A stretch of 64,000 nucleotides of DNA from Alphaproteobacteria bacterium (GCA_022826345.1 JAJDVB010000205.1:37823-101822), one strand, 5' to 3'. Shown: positions 53,699 through 63,651, counted from the first letter of the stretch. The notes: generated by a model not told the origin, from the sequence alone. A program made the numbers and translations.

Positions 53699-53828
53699 CG
53701 CGGGCCCCTCCTCCGACCGCGCCCAGCCGAGCGACGACGGGAAACGATTGGGGCGTGATGCGCGGACACTGGCGAGAATCCGGGCGCCGGGCGCCACCGC
53801 GTACCGGAGCGGCTCGCCCGCGCGGTGC

Positions 53829-54182
53829 TCACACCGCGGCGGTCACCATGATCTCGACGGTGAACTGCGGCGCGGCCAGGGCCGGCGACTGGACGCATGC
53901 CCGGGCCGGCGGGTTCTCGGGGTCGATCCACGCATCCCAGACCGCGTTCATCTCCGCGAACGCGCCCATGTCGGTGAGCCAGATGGTCGCCGACAGGAGC
54001 TTCGACTTGTCGGTGCCGGCGGCGGCGAGCAGCTCGTCGATGCGGGCGAGGATGTCTGTCGTCTGGTCGGCGACCGACGCGCCCGGCGCCCGGTGCGCCA
54101 CTTGTCCGGCGAGATACGCCACCCCTGCATGCACCACGGCCTGGCTCATGCGCGGGCCGACTTCCATTCGCTTGATGCTCAT
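53829..54182 (-). CDS. ridA: RidA family enamine/imine deaminase
   Basis: A 117-residue protein of the Rid (YjgF/YER057c/UK114) family. It has the conserved NPPARACVQSPALA with the catalytic Arg94 and the C-terminal QFTVEIMVTA with Glu110. It hydrolyses reactive enamines and imines to keto acids, removing by-products of amino acid oxidases. It is 130 bp upstream of dadA on the same strand and is likely co-transcribed, pairing with the D-amino acid dehydrogenase. Confidence 0.92.
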   Translation of the reverse strand: MSIKRMEVGPRMSQAVVHAGVAYLAGQVAHRAPGASVADQTTDILARIDELLAAAGTDKSKLLSATIWLTDMGAFAEMNAVWDAWIDPENPPARACVQSPALAAPQFTVEIMVTAAV

Positions 54183-54332
54183 TGTTCCCTCCTGTCGTGG
54201 AATTGCCGATGCGTCGCGGGCGACGAATCACCTGCATGCCGGTCCCATGTTACTTCGGGCCAGTCTCCGGGTGACGCATCCGCCGACCGGAATTCCATGG
54301 AGTGGGCGGCAACACCAGCCGGACGGGCCGGA

Positions 54333-55331
54333 TCATTCCGCCAGCGCGCGGGACCCGGCCGGCGCCACCGGCTCGTGATCGACGCATGACTCGACCTCGA
54401 TCTGCACAGTGACGTGCGTCACGTCGAAGCGCTCCGCGAGACGGCGGTGGATGGCGGTGATGGCGGCGTCGGGGTCGATCCCCTCCCCGATGCGGGCATG
54501 CAGCGTCAGCAGCGAGCGATGCTGCGCGAGCGACCACGCGTGGACGTGGTGAACGTCCTCGACCACGCCCACGTTCCGGACCAGGTCCGAGCCGATCTCG
54601 CGCACGTCGAGCTCGGCCGGCGTGCCTTCGAGCAGGATGTGTCCGGAATCCCTGATCAGGAACCAGGTGCTGCGCAGGATGATTGCGGCGACCAGGAACG
54701 ACAGCAAGGGGTCGATCATCGTCCAGCCGCTCACCATGATCACGACGGCGGCCGCGATGGCGGCCGCGGACCCCAGCAGGTCGCCGAGCACGTGCAGGTA
54801 TGCGCCCCTGATGTTCAGGTTCTCGCGGTCCGCACCCATGAGGATCGCGGCCGCGGCCACGTTGACCATAAGGCCGAGGACGGCGACCACGAGCATGGGC
54901 GCGGCCAGAACCTCCACCGGCTCGTGCAGGCGCTGGACCGCCTCGACGCAGATCCAGCCGACCACGAACACCATGCCGATGCCGTTGGCGAACGCGGCCA
55001 GGATGGGGAAGCGGTGGTACCCGTAGGTGCGTTCGTGGTCGGCGGGTCTCGCGCCGAGGCCGAACGCCAGCCACGTCAGGAACAGCGCCACCGTGTCGAT
55101 GAGCATGTGCGCGGCATCGGCGAGCAACGCGAGCGACCCCGACACGATTCCGCCGATGATCTCGATGACCATGAACCCGCCGGTGAGACACAGCGCGAGG
55201 AACACCCGCGAGCGGTTGAGTCCATGACCGTGGCCGTGGCCGATGCCATGGCTGTGACCGTGACCGGGCCCGTGACCGTGACCGTGGCCGTTCCCGTGAC
55301 CATCGTCTGTCGATTGGTTGTCCGTCGTCAT
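54333..55331 (-). CDS. cation diffusion facilitator metal exporter (CzcD/ZitB type)
   Basis: A 332-residue protein. A His/Gly-rich N-terminus (about residues 11-38) may collect metal. It is followed by six membrane helices, with the metal-binding pairs His75/Asp79 in LLADAAHMLIDTVALF and His-Asp in GAYLHVLGDLLGSAAA, then a cytoplasmic domain (VEDVHHVHAWSLAQHRSLL). It exports Zn2+, Co2+ or related metals in exchange for protons. The start at 55331 avoids an upstream extension with no ribosome-binding support. It lies 52 bp downstream of the peptide-type ABC operon and could be an independent gene. Confidence 0.92.
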   Translation of the reverse strand: MTTDNQSTDDGHGNGHGHGHGPGHGHSHGIGHGHGHGLNRSRVFLALCLTGGFMVIEIIGGIVSGSLALLADAAHMLIDTVALFLTWLAFGLGARPADHERTYGYHRFPILAAFANGIGMVFVVGWICVEAVQRLHEPVEVLAAPMLVVAVLGLMVNVAAAAILMGADRENLNIRGAYLHVLGDLLGSAAAIAAAVVIMVSGWTMIDPLLSFLVAAIILRSTWFLIRDSGHILLEGTPAELDVREIGSDLVRNVGVVEDVHHVHAWSLAQHRSLLTLHARIGEGIDPDAAITAIHRRLAERFDVTHVTVQIEVESCVDHEPVAPAGSRALAE

Positions 55332-55383
55332 GAGTGCGCCCGTGATGTCTCGAATGGCGATGTACTCGTATCCGCCGCCCGGT

Positions 55384-56400
55384 TCAGCGCGATGCCCGCA
55401 TCCCCGGGAAGAAGCAGGCCGCGTGGTGGCCGCGCGGCTCCTCCGCGAGCGACGGCTCCTCGGCCCCGCACCTGGGAGCGGCAATCCCGCACCGCGGGTG
55501 GAAGCTGCAGCCGGGGGGCGGATTCAGCGGACTCGGCGGCTCGCCGCGCACGTCATCGCCGGCGGCGAGGCCGTTCTCTTCCAGCAGCGACGCCGCGATC
55601 AGCACCCGCGTGTAGGGATGCAGGGGGCGGTCGAACACCGCGTCGCGATCCCCGATCTCGACGATCCGGCCGAGATACATGACCGCGACCCGGTCGCTGA
55701 CGTGGCGCACGACCCGCAGGTCGTGCGAGATCAGCAGCAGCGTGAGGTCGAAGCGCCTCTTCAGATCGACGAGCAGGTCGACGATCTGCGCGCGCAGCGA
55801 CGCGTCGAGGGCCGAGGTCGGCTCGTCGCACACCAGGAAGCGGGGCTCGAGGAGCAGCGCCCGCGCGATGACGATGCGCTGGAGCTCTCCGCCCGAGCAC
55901 TGTCGCGGCAGGCGCCCGACGAAGGAGTCGTCGAGTCCGACCTCCCTCAGCATGTCGGACACGCGCCGGAACCGTTCCTGGTGCGTCCCGACGCCATGCT
56001 GCGCGAGCGGTGCCGCGAGGCTCGTCCCGATCCGCATGCGGGGATCGAGCGCGGCGTAAGGATTCTGGAAGATGAGCTGCATCGAGGTGCGGAACCGGCG
56101 GAGCTCCTCACCGTGCAGCGACGCGAGGTCCCGGCCCGCAACGGTGACGGAGCCGCTGTCCGGCCGAAGCAGTCGAAGCAGGACCCGGGCGAGCGTGCTC
56201 TTCCCGCAGCCGGATTCCCCGACCAGGCCCATGACCTCGCCCCGGCGAATCCCGAAGCTGACCCCGTCGAGCGAGCGCACGCTCCCTTTTCGCCACGCCC
56301 CCACCCGTACCGGAAAGTGCTTCACGACCCCGTCGACGATCACGAAGTCCGGTGGCGCCCCTGCGATGTCACCCGGCACCTGGTGCTTCGCGCCGGTCAC
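55384..56400 (-). CDS. oligopeptide-type ABC transporter ATP-binding protein (OppF/DppF-like)
   Basis: A 338-residue ATPase. Walker A is [12 protein letters not shown], the Q-loop region LIFQNPYAALDPRM, the signature CSGGELQRIVIARALLLEP and Walker B FLVCDEPTSALD. The C-terminal PGCSFHPRCGIAAPRC is the Cys-rich OppD/OppF tail, which can bind an iron-sulfur cluster in the family. The GTG at 56400 overlaps the OppD-like stop as GTGA. It is the last gene of the uptake operon. Confidence 0.93.
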   Translation of the reverse strand: MTGAKHQVPGDIAGAPPDFVIVDGVVKHFPVRVGAWRKGSVRSLDGVSFGIRRGEVMGLVGESGCGKSTLARVLLRLLRPDSGSVTVAGRDLASLHGEELRRFRTSMQLIFQNPYAALDPRMRIGTSLAAPLAQHGVGTHQERFRRVSDMLREVGLDDSFVGRLPRQCSGGELQRIVIARALLLEPRFLVCDEPTSALDASLRAQIVDLLVDLKRRFDLTLLLISHDLRVVRHVSDRVAVMYLGRIVEIGDRDAVFDRPLHPYTRVLIAASLLEENGLAAGDDVRGEPPSPLNPPPGCSFHPRCGIAAPRCGAEEPSLAEEPRGHHAACFFPGMRASR

Positions 56401-57446
56401 GGCTCTCGTCCGTTCACGGGAGCGACCGCCCAGCACCGCACGGCGCCGTCGTCCGAATGCGCTTCGAGCGCCGGCTCCCGGCTCCGGCACCGGGTCTCGA
56501 CCGGCTCTCGCGTCGTCGCAGGACAACGCGGGTAGTAGCGGCAGCCGCGTGACGCATGAAGGGCGTCCGCCGCGGATTCCCGCCACGAGTCGGACCTGCC
56601 GGCGGACCGCTCGCGCAGCAGCGAGCTCTCGACCAGCGCCTGCGTGTACGGGTGCCTCGGCCGGTGGAGAATCCCCCCGGTCACCCCCTGCTCCACGATC
56701 CGCCCCGCATACATGACCGCGACCCGATCGGCGAGCGCGGCGACGACGCTCAGATCGTGCGTGATCAGCAGGACCGCGAGGCCGCGCTCGCGCCGCTCGC
56801 GGTCGATGAGCTTCAGGATCTGGAGCTGGATGGTGACGTCCAGCGCGGTGGTCGGCTCGTCGGCGATCAGGACCTCCGGGTTCCCGCCGAGGGCGGCGGC
56901 GATCAACACGCGTTGCGCCATGCCGCCGGAGAGCTGGAAGGCGTAGTTCCGCGCGCGATACTCCGGCTCGGGGATGCCGACCTCGCGAAGCAGCTCGACG
57001 ACCCGCCGGCCCGCGTCTCGCCGGCTCATCCCGAGGTGCAGCCTCAGCGGCTCGGCGACCTGCGCCCCCGCGGTCGAGGTCGGGTCGAGCATGCTCTGGG
57101 GCTGCTGGAAGAGCATGGCCACGCGCCGGCCCCGGATCGCGTTCAGCTCGCGCTCGGACTTCGCCAGCATGGCGTCGCCGCCGAGCTTCACCGCACCGTC
57201 CGTCACCTCGAAACCCCGCGGCAGCAACCGCATCAGCGCGAGCGCGGTCAGGCTCTTGCCGCAGCCGGACTCCCCGACGAGGGCGAGCACCTCCCCGGAG
57301 GCGATCTCCAGCGACACGTCCTCGATGAACGTCCCGAGCTCCCGGTGGCCCACGCACAGGTGTTCCACCGCCAGCGCGGGCGGTACGTCACCCGAGGCGT
57401 CTGGTCGCGCGGCGGGACCTGCGTCCGCGGCTGATCCGGCGTTCAT
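56397..57446 (-). CDS. oligopeptide-type ABC transporter ATP-binding protein (OppD/DppD-like)
   Basis: A 349-residue ATPase with Walker [20 protein letters not shown]-loop [15 protein letters not shown], signature [19 protein letters not shown] and Walker [13 protein letters not shown], then the dipeptide/oligopeptide C-terminal domain with [14 protein letters not shown]. It pairs with the OppF-like protein to power uptake of peptides or related amino compounds. The ATG at 57446 overlaps the stop of the GntR gene; the longer frame upstream is a shadow of that gene. Confidence 0.93.
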   Translation of the reverse strand: MNAGSAADAGPAARPDASGDVPPALAVEHLCVGHRELGTFIEDVSLEIASGEVLALVGESGCGKSLTALALMRLLPRGFEVTDGAVKLGGDAMLAKSERELNAIRGRRVAMLFQQPQSMLDPTSTAGAQVAEPLRLHLGMSRRDAGRRVVELLREVGIPEPEYRARNYAFQLSGGMAQRVLIAAALGGNPEVLIADEPTTALDVTIQLQILKLIDRERRERGLAVLLITHDLSVVAALADRVAVMYAGRIVEQGVTGGILHRPRHPYTQALVESSLLRERSAGRSDSWRESAADALHASRGCRYYPRCPATTREPVETRCRSREPALEAHSDDGAVRCWAVAPVNGREP

Positions 57447-58150
57447 TCGAGCGACTTCGACGCCGGAGCATCGGTCCCGACCCGACGCTGTCGGGCCAGG
57501 CTCTTCAGCGGCTCGTGCAGGTGCTTCCTGATCGCGCGCTGCGCGCCCGCCGCGTCCTCGGCCGCGAGCCGCTCCACAAGGGCGACGTGCTCCTCGATGA
57601 AGTCCTTCCTTCCCGCGAATCCGCTGACCAGCATGTGCAGGCACAGCCGGGTCTCGGCGATGAGCACGGAGTACATCCGGGACAGCCGGCGGCTGTGCGT
57701 CGCGTCCACGAGCTGGGTGTGGAAGCGCAGGTCGTGCTCGACCACCGTGTCCCAGTCGTCCCGGCCGAGCGCAGCGACCATCCGGTCGACCTCGATCTTC
57801 AGCCGTCGCGACACCGACACCGCTTCACCCGTGGCCGCGATCCGGCCGAGCGCGGCGGTCTCGATCGCTTCGCGTGCGAAGTAGATGTCGGCGAGGTCCT
57901 CGTCGGTCAGCTGCGGAACGAACACGCCCCGGTGCGGACGGTTCTCCAGCAGTCCGTCCTGGATCAGGCGCTGCATGGCTTCGCGCAGCGGACCGCGGCT
58001 CACCCCGAACCCGCGAGCGAGCTCGGCTTCGTTGAGCTGCTCGCCCTGGCTGTACAGGCCGGCCAGTATCCCGTCCCTGAGGCGCTCCGTGACCTGCCCC
58101 GACAGGGTCGTCCGGCTGATGGGCTCCACCGCGGGGTCGGGCTTCGTCAT
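57443..58150 (-). CDS. GntR-family (FadR/VanR type) transcriptional regulator inside the ABC operon
   Basis: A 235-residue regulator. The winged helix (residues about 10-75) includes LNEAELARGFGVSRGPLREA and LENRPHRGVFVPQLTDEDLA. The C-terminal FCD ligand domain has EHDLRFHTQLVDATHSRRLS and KHLHEPLKSL, where Asp and His residues typically bind a metal and a carboxylate ligand. It is embedded between OppC and OppD genes with ATGA overlaps on both sides, so it is co-expressed with the transporter and likely controls it in response to the substrate. Confidence 0.92.
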   Translation of the reverse strand: MTKPDPAVEPISRTTLSGQVTERLRDGILAGLYSQGEQLNEAELARGFGVSRGPLREAMQRLIQDGLLENRPHRGVFVPQLTDEDLADIYFAREAIETAALGRIAATGEAVSVSRRLKIEVDRMVAALGRDDWDTVVEHDLRFHTQLVDATHSRRLSRMYSVLIAETRLCLHMLVSGFAGRKDFIEEHVALVERLAAEDAAGAQRAIRKHLHEPLKSLARQRRVGTDAPASKSLE

Positions 58151-59094
58151 CGGTCCCCCCGCTCCGGCGGCGCGCCCCGCCGGCGTCTCCCCGCCGCCGT
58201 CGCCATCCGCCGATCGGCGGAGATCTCCAGCCCCTGCCCGACCATGGTCACGCTCAGCGCGGTCAGGAAGATGGTCAGGCCCGGTGCGATCGCGAGCAGC
58301 GGCACGCGTTCCATGTACGGCCGCGCATCCGCCAGCATCGCGCCCCAGTCGGAGCCGGGAGGCTGGACGCCGAGGCCCAGGAACGACAGGCCGCCGACCG
58401 TGATCAGCTTGTGTCCGAATCGCAGGAAGATGATGGCGGCGATCGGGCGAGCGAGATTCGGAATGAGGTGGCGCAGCACGATGAACCGCCTCCTGCAACC
58501 GAGCACCTCGGCCGCCGCGATGTAGTCCTGGGCGATCACCTCCAGCGCGAGGCCCCGGCTCATGCGCGCGAACGGCGTCCAGCCGGTGATGGTGAGCGCG
58601 AGCACCAGGGTGCCGTAGCCCGGTCCGAGCACCGCGATCAGGAACAGCGCGACGACCACCTCCGGAAACGAGAGCAGCAGGTCGACCACGCGCATGAGCG
58701 CCTCGTCGAACAGGCCTCCGATGCGGGCGCTGAGCGCGCCGAGCACGGTCCCGATGCCGACGGAGAGGAGCAGCGTCACGAGCACGATCGACACCGAGAA
58801 GCGGCCGCCTTCGAGCAGCCGGCTCAGCACGTCCCGGCCCAGGTGGTCGGTGCCGAGCCAGTGCCGCAGATCCGGGGGCGCCAGGCGCATCCGCAGGTCG
58901 AGGGCGGCCGGGTCGTGGGGCGAGATCCACGGGGTGAGGAGCAGGAGCGCCGCGATGACCGCGAACACGGACATCCCCACCGTGAACCACCAGTGCCGGG
59001 CGGCGAAGGCGCTGGCGAAACGCCGGACCGCGGACGCCGCCGCATGCGACGCCGCGCCGCTCCCGTTCATCGTCGGGCGCAGCTCAGGCGCCAT
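58147..59094 (-). CDS. oligopeptide-type ABC transporter permease (OppC/DppC-like)
   Basis: A 315-residue permease with six hydrophobic segments. HWLGTDHLGRDVLSRLLEGG-like text (reads HWLGTDHLGRDVLSRLLEGG, residues 58-77) and the EAA loop AAEVLGCRRRFIVLRHLIPN identify it as OppC/DppC. It forms the channel together with the OppB-like protein encoded just upstream (11-bp overlap). The final residues are Arg/Pro rich. Confidence 0.93.
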   Translation of the reverse strand: MAPELRPTMNGSGAASHAAASAVRRFASAFAARHWWFTVGMSVFAVIAALLLLTPWISPHDPAALDLRMRLAPPDLRHWLGTDHLGRDVLSRLLEGGRFSVSIVLVTLLLSVGIGTVLGALSARIGGLFDEALMRVVDLLLSFPEVVVALFLIAVLGPGYGTLVLALTITGWTPFARMSRGLALEVIAQDYIAAAEVLGCRRRFIVLRHLIPNLARPIAAIIFLRFGHKLITVGGLSFLGLGVQPPGSDWGAMLADARPYMERVPLLAIAPGLTIFLTALSVTMVGQGLEISADRRMATAAGRRRRGAPPERGDR

Positions 59095-60031
59095 GGCGCG
59101 ACACCCTCAGCGTCGGATTGAGGGCCAGGTACAGGAGGTCCGCCACGGTGTTGATCGCGACCGCGAGCGCGACGATGCACACCACGCCGGCCTGCAGCAG
59201 CGGAATGTCGTGATTCACCACGGCGCTGTACACGAGCCGCCCCATCCCCGGAATCGCGAAGATGACCTCGATCACCACCGCTCCGCCGATCAGGCCGGCC
59301 AGCCAGATGCCGAACAGCGTCATCACCGGCGGCGTCGCGTTGCGCAGCCCGTGGGCGACGATCGAGTGCGCGAGGCTGAGTCCGCGGCTCCGCGCCGCCG
59401 TCATGTAGGGCGCGTTCAGCACATCCAGCATCGATGCCCGTGCGACACGGGTGAAGTACGCGAGCGGCCGCAGCGCCAGCACGCACGCGGGCATGACGAT
59501 GTGGGCGGGCTCCAGCCACCCGGCGGACGGCAGCCAGCCGAGATGGAGCGCGAACACCAGGATCGCGAGCGGTCCGAGCCAGTACTCCGGCAGGGCGACG
59601 AGACTCTGCGTGACGAACGTCACGACATTGTCGACACGCCCACCGGGCCGGACCGCGGCCAGCGTGCCGAGCGGAAATGCCGCGACGATGGCAATCGCGA
59701 GCGACGTGAGCGCGAGCGTCGCCGATACCCGCAGCGCGCTTCCGATCTGGTCGCTGACCGGCAGGCGATTGGTGAAGGAGTACCCGAAGTCGCCCCGTGC
59801 GACGTTCCCGATCCAGCTCGCGTACTGGACCGCGAGCGGTCGGTCGAGGCCGTACTTCGCCTTGAGCCCTTCGACCGCATCCGCGTCGATGGCGAGGTCC
59901 GAGACCCGGGCCCGCAGGATCGACCGGGCCGGGTCCGCTTCGCTCAGGTACGGCAGCGCGAAGCAGAGCACGGACACCGCCAGCAGCGTCAGGAGCAGGA
60001 CGGCGAATCTGCGGGCGATGAAAGGCGCCAT
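59084..60031 (-). CDS. oligopeptide-type ABC transporter permease (OppB/DppB-like)
   Basis: A 315-residue permease. The N-terminus MAPFIARRFAVLLLTLLAVS is followed by KYGLDRPLAVQYASWIGNVA then RGDFGYSFTNRLPVSDQI, the OppB/DppB pattern, and the EAA loop LRNATPPVMTLFGIWLAGLI. It transports the ligand delivered by the periplasmic binding protein across the inner membrane. It starts 6 bp after the FAD oxidoreductase gene. Confidence 0.93.
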   Translation of the reverse strand: MAPFIARRFAVLLLTLLAVSVLCFALPYLSEADPARSILRARVSDLAIDADAVEGLKAKYGLDRPLAVQYASWIGNVARGDFGYSFTNRLPVSDQIGSALRVSATLALTSLAIAIVAAFPLGTLAAVRPGGRVDNVVTFVTQSLVALPEYWLGPLAILVFALHLGWLPSAGWLEPAHIVMPACVLALRPLAYFTRVARASMLDVLNAPYMTAARSRGLSLAHSIVAHGLRNATPPVMTLFGIWLAGLIGGAVVIEVIFAIPGMGRLVYSAVVNHDIPLLQAGVVCIVALAVAINTVADLLYLALNPTLRVSRHGA

Positions 60032-60037
60032 GACGCC

Positions 60038-61315
60038 TCAGCGCACGATGTCCTGCAGCCGGTAGTAGGCGCCGACCAGCGGCAGCCCCCACCGAAGAGC
60101 GAAGTGCCCGGGGATGGCGGGCCAGTCGAGCCCCTCCCACACGTTCGCCTCGGGCCGGCCGGCCATGACCTCCGCCATGCGCTGTCCCATCCAGGTGGAC
60201 ATCTGCACGCCGTGGCCGTTGTGGCCCATGGAATAGAAGAGCCCCTCGTGCTCGCCCGCGTGCGGAAGCCGGTCCCGCGTGAGGTCGACCAGCCCTCCCC
60301 AGCAGTAGTCGATGCGCGCGTCCCGCAACTGCGGAAAGACCGTCGCCATGCCGCGGCGCAGGATGCGTCCGCTCTTCGCATCCGCGCTCGGGTCGGCGCT
60401 CGTGAAGCGGGCGCGCCCGCCGAACAGCATCCGGTCGTCGGGGGTGATCCGGAAGTAGTAGGTGAAGTTCAGCGTGTCGGAGATCATCCTCCGGCGCGGG
60501 ATCAGCTCGTCGATGAGATCCCGTGGAAGCGGCTCGGTCACGATGATGTAGCTGCCGACCGGCACGATGCGGCGCCGGAAGTGCGCGAACGCGCCGTCAG
60601 TCCGGCTGCCGGTGGCCACGAGCACCTGGTCGGCCCGGATGGTTCCCGCTGGCGTCACCACGTCGTGGCGCTGCCCCCGCACCCTGCGCACTGCGGTGAC
60701 CGGAGTTCGTTCGTGCACCGCGGCGCCGGCACGCACCGCGGCCTCCGCCAGGCCGCGGACGAATCTGCCGACGTGCAGGCCCGAGCCCAGCGGGTCCAGC
60801 CATCCGCCGTGGTAGTGGTCGCTGCCGATCTCGGAGCGGAGCTCGGACTTCGGGACCAGCGCCGTTTCCTGGCCGACATGCCTCTCGAGCAGATCCTTCG
60901 CGCGAGAGAACCGATCGAGGTGCGCGGGCTTGGCGGCTACGGTCAGCCGGCCGGCGCGGGCGAACGCGCAGTCGATCCGCTCCTCGGCGACGAGGCGTTC
61001 CACGCAGTCGATGGCGTCGTTGTAGGCGCGGAACATGCGGGCGGCCCGCTCGGCACCGTAGCGCTCGACCGCGAGGGAAAAGCTGATCGCCAGGCCGGTC
61101 GTGCACATCCCGCCGTTGCGCCCGGACGCGCCGTCACCCACCTCGGTCTTCTCGAGCAGCACCGTGTCGGCGCCGCGCCGCGCGAGCGCGAGCGCGGCGG
61201 ATACGCCGTTCAGGCCTCCGCCGACAACCACGGCGTCCGCGCGCGCCGGCGGCGGACAGTCGCTGCCGCCGATGAACGGCGGCGCGGTGTCCAGCCAGTA
61301 GGGGACGAACTTCAT
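60038..61315 (-). CDS. FAD-dependent amine/amino acid oxidase (DAO family, PuuB/gamma-glutamylputrescine oxidase-like)
   Basis: A 425-residue DAO-family enzyme. ADAVVVGGGLNGVSAALALA binds FAD, GDGASGRNGGMCTTGLAISF is the typical stretch of PuuB-like oxidases, and WGGLVDLTRDRLPHAG then YSMGHNGHGVQMSTWMGQRM complete the family pattern. It probably oxidises the amine or amino acid imported by the flanking ABC transporter, or a derivative of it. The gene sits between the HAD hydrolase and OppB genes on the same strand; the gap upstream is 117 bp. Confidence 0.9.
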   Translation of the reverse strand: MKFVPYWLDTAPPFIGGSDCPPPARADAVVVGGGLNGVSAALALARRGADTVLLEKTEVGDGASGRNGGMCTTGLAISFSLAVERYGAERAARMFRAYNDAIDCVERLVAEERIDCAFARAGRLTVAAKPAHLDRFSRAKDLLERHVGQETALVPKSELRSEIGSDHYHGGWLDPLGSGLHVGRFVRGLAEAAVRAGAAVHERTPVTAVRRVRGQRHDVVTPAGTIRADQVLVATGSRTDGAFAHFRRRIVPVGSYIIVTEPLPRDLIDELIPRRRMISDTLNFTYYFRITPDDRMLFGGRARFTSADPSADAKSGRILRRGMATVFPQLRDARIDYCWGGLVDLTRDRLPHAGEHEGLFYSMGHNGHGVQMSTWMGQRMAEVMAGRPEANVWEGLDWPAIPGHFALRWGLPLVGAYYRLQDIVR

Positions 61316-61432
61316 GGCGCGGCGCGGGGACGCCAGCTCCGCGGGCCGAGTCGAAGACGCGCCGGCAAGCGCCGGAACCGGAGCACGTTCATCCTGATCC
61401 GCGTCCTCGCGGACTCCTCGTCGAATCCCTGC

Positions 61433-62131
61433 CTACAATCCGAGCAGGGAGGGCAGCCCCGACAGGTCGGGCATCTCGTGATACCGGTAATACGGCACGG
61501 ACGGCTCGTACCCCCGGTTGACGTACACCTTGTGCGGGATGCGCAGGTCGTGCGCCGGGATGAGGTCGTAGCGCACGCTCGAGGAGACGTGCAGCACCTC
61601 GTCGCGGCGGCAGCCGAGCTGCTCCAGCATGTACTCGAACGCCTGGAACCTCGGCTTGTACGCGCGCGCCTGCTCCGCCGTGTACACCGCGTGGAACGGC
61701 GCCCCCAGCTTCTCCACGTTGTGGTGGATCTGGCTGTCCGCGGCGTTGGACAGGATCACCAGGGGGTAGCGCTCGGCGACCCTGGCGAGCGGCTCGGGCA
61801 CGTCGGGGTGCGGGCCCCAGTTGGGGACGTCCCCCGCGATCTCGTCGCCTTCCGCTTCCACGTACTCGAGCGACCACCGCGAACACGCGCGGCGCAGCGC
61901 ATCCTTGATGAGGTCCTGGTAGGGCTTCCAGGCCCCGAGCACCTCGTCGAAGCGGTAGGCCTCGAAGTCGTCGAGGAACTCGTCCATTCGCTCGGACGGC
62001 ACCCTGTCCGAGAACAGGGTGCGCGTCCGGGCGGACATCTGGAAATGCGTCAGGGTGCCGTAGAGGTCGAAGGTGACGAACTTCGGCTGGCGTTCGATCG
62101 GTATCATGTGCGTCGCCTGTGTCGTCGTCAT
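61433..62131 (-). CDS. HAD-superfamily hydrolase, haloacid dehalogenase type II
   Basis: A 232-residue HAD enzyme with FVTFDLYGTLTHFQMSARTR (nucleophile Asp22), LVILSNAADSQIHHNVEKLG (motif II) and EQARAYKPRFQAFEYMLEQL (motif III lysine). It is similar in plan to the HAD protein at 45789-46523. It overlaps the binding-protein gene by 4 nt (ATGA), so it belongs to the uptake operon; it may dephosphorylate or dehalogenate the imported compound or a product of the oxidase. Confidence 0.88.
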   Translation of the reverse strand: MTTTQATHMIPIERQPKFVTFDLYGTLTHFQMSARTRTLFSDRVPSERMDEFLDDFEAYRFDEVLGAWKPYQDLIKDALRRACSRWSLEYVEAEGDEIAGDVPNWGPHPDVPEPLARVAERYPLVILSNAADSQIHHNVEKLGAPFHAVYTAEQARAYKPRFQAFEYMLEQLGCRRDEVLHVSSSVRYDLIPAHDLRIPHKVYVNRGYEPSVPYYRYHEMPDLSGLPSLLGL

Positions 62132-63651
62132 TCGGCCAGACCCACATCGGGGACGAGCAGGTAGTGCTGGAGCGGGTGAATCCGGTAGTTCTCCACCTCC
62201 TCGCTGACCGCCTCGATGTGCTGGACGTGAACCAGGAAGGCGGTGACCGCCTCGTCCTGCAGCTTCGCGGCAACCTCCGCGTAGGTCGCGTTCCGGGCCG
62301 CGGGGTCGGCGTTGCTCCGGGCCGCGTCGAGCATCGCGTCGACCGACGGATCGCAGTAGTTCGACACGTTGAAACCTCCCTCGCAGGTGTAGTCCGCGGT
62401 CAGGAAGGCGATCGGATCGGCGACGTCGATCAGGTGGTTTCGCGACATCAGGAACATGTCGAAGTTGCCGGAGTAGAGGTCGTTCTCGACGCCTCCCCAG
62501 TTGCTCGTGCGGATCTCGGACTTGACCCCGATCTGCTGGAGCTGGGCCTGAATCACCGCCGCGATGTCCGGCAGCTCGGCGCGTTCGGTGTATGCGAGCA
62601 GGCTGAGCTCGAGCGCGCCGGCGTCGATGCCGGCCTCGGCGAGCAGGCTCTTCGCGCGTTCGGGGTCGTACGCCGCGACGGTCGCGCCGGCCGGCGCCCA
62701 GGGCTCGTTCGGCGCGAACGGACCGACCGCGGCTCGGGCCGAGCCTTCGTAGATGGTGGCCGCGATCGCCTCGGCGTCGATGACACTCTGCACCGCGCGG
62801 CGCGCGTTCACGTTGTCGAAGGGCGGCCTCTCGTTGTTGAAGTACAGTCCGGTGGTGCGCGCGGTCTCGATCGCAATCACGTCCACGCCTTCGACCGTCT
62901 TCATCTTCTCGAGCGCCGACACCGGAATGACGCGCGAGATGTGGGCCTCTCCGGTCTGGACCTGCGTGGCGCGCACGCCGCCGTCGGGGATGAACCTGAA
63001 CTCCGCCTCCTGCAAGCGCACGTCGCCGCCCCAGTAGTCGGCGTTGCGCTCGAGCCGCAGGGCCTGCTCGGGCACGTCCTCGACGATTCTGAACGGACCG
63101 GTGCAGGTTCCCATCGGGTCGATCCGCTCTCCCGCGTACGCGGCCGGGGCGAGAATTCCGGTATTGGGCGAGGCCAGCCGGTGGGGCAGCAGGACGCTCG
63201 GACTCGGCGTGGTGATGCGCACCGTCATGTCCCCGGTTGCGGCGACGGATGCGACGACCTTGGGAGAGAATGCGCGCGCCGGCGCGTCCGCGCTCAGCAC
63301 GTGGTTCAGCGCGCCGGCGACCGCGGCCGCGTCGAGCGGCTCACCGTTCTGGAACTTCACGCCCTCGCGGACGGTGACGTCCCACTCGGTGGGGGAGACC
63401 TGCTCCCATCCGGTGGCGAGCGCCGGCACCAGCGCCCCTTCGAAGTCGAGGCGGGCCAGCCCCTCCAGGCACCCGACCTTGGTCAGTATGAAGGTATCGT
63501 CGGTCTCCATCCCCCAGCCGGCGGTCGGCGGGAACGCATCCGCGACGATGAGCTTGCCGCCCGCCGCGTGCGCGGGACCGACGGATGCGACCAGTACCGC
63601 GAGCAACCCCGTCAGGATGCCGCGCGCAAATCTGATGGCTTCGTGGTTCAT
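62128..63651 (-). CDS. ABC transporter substrate-binding protein, oligopeptide/dipeptide family
   Basis: A 507-residue periplasmic binding protein of family 5 (SBP_bac_5). The signal peptide (MNHEAIRFARGILTGLLAVL, then VASVGPAHA) is followed by WDVTVREGVKFQNGEPLDAA, GTCTGPFRIVEDVPEQALRL and NADYWGGDVRLQEAEFRFIP, the family landmarks. It captures the ligand for the Opp-type permease encoded downstream. The start at 63651 is set by GGAGGA; a longer version to 63732 has no support. It is the first gene of the operon. Confidence 0.93.
   Translation of the reverse strand: MNHEAIRFARGILTGLLAVLVASVGPAHAAGGKLIVADAFPPTAGWGMETDDTFILTKVGCLEGLARLDFEGALVPALATGWEQVSPTEWDVTVREGVKFQNGEPLDAAAVAGALNHVLSADAPARAFSPKVVASVAATGDMTVRITTPSPSVLLPHRLASPNTGILAPAAYAGERIDPMGTCTGPFRIVEDVPEQALRLERNADYWGGDVRLQEAEFRFIPDGGVRATQVQTGEAHISRVIPVSALEKMKTVEGVDVIAIETARTTGLYFNNERPPFDNVNARRAVQSVIDAEAIAATIYEGSARAAVGPFAPNEPWAPAGATVAAYDPERAKSLLAEAGIDAGALELSLLAYTERAELPDIAAVIQAQLQQIGVKSEIRTSNWGGVENDLYSGNFDMFLMSRNHLIDVADPIAFLTADYTCEGGFNVSNYCDPSVDAMLDAARSNADPAARNATYAEVAAKLQDEAVTAFLVHVQHIEAVSEEVENYRIHPLQHYLLVPDVGLAE

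Noticed and set aside
58694..62164. Very long plus-strand open frame (1156 codons) opposite the ABC operon
   Set aside because: Low-complexity Arg/Gly/His/Glu-rich translation antisense to clear, well-motifed genes; a high-GC shadow.
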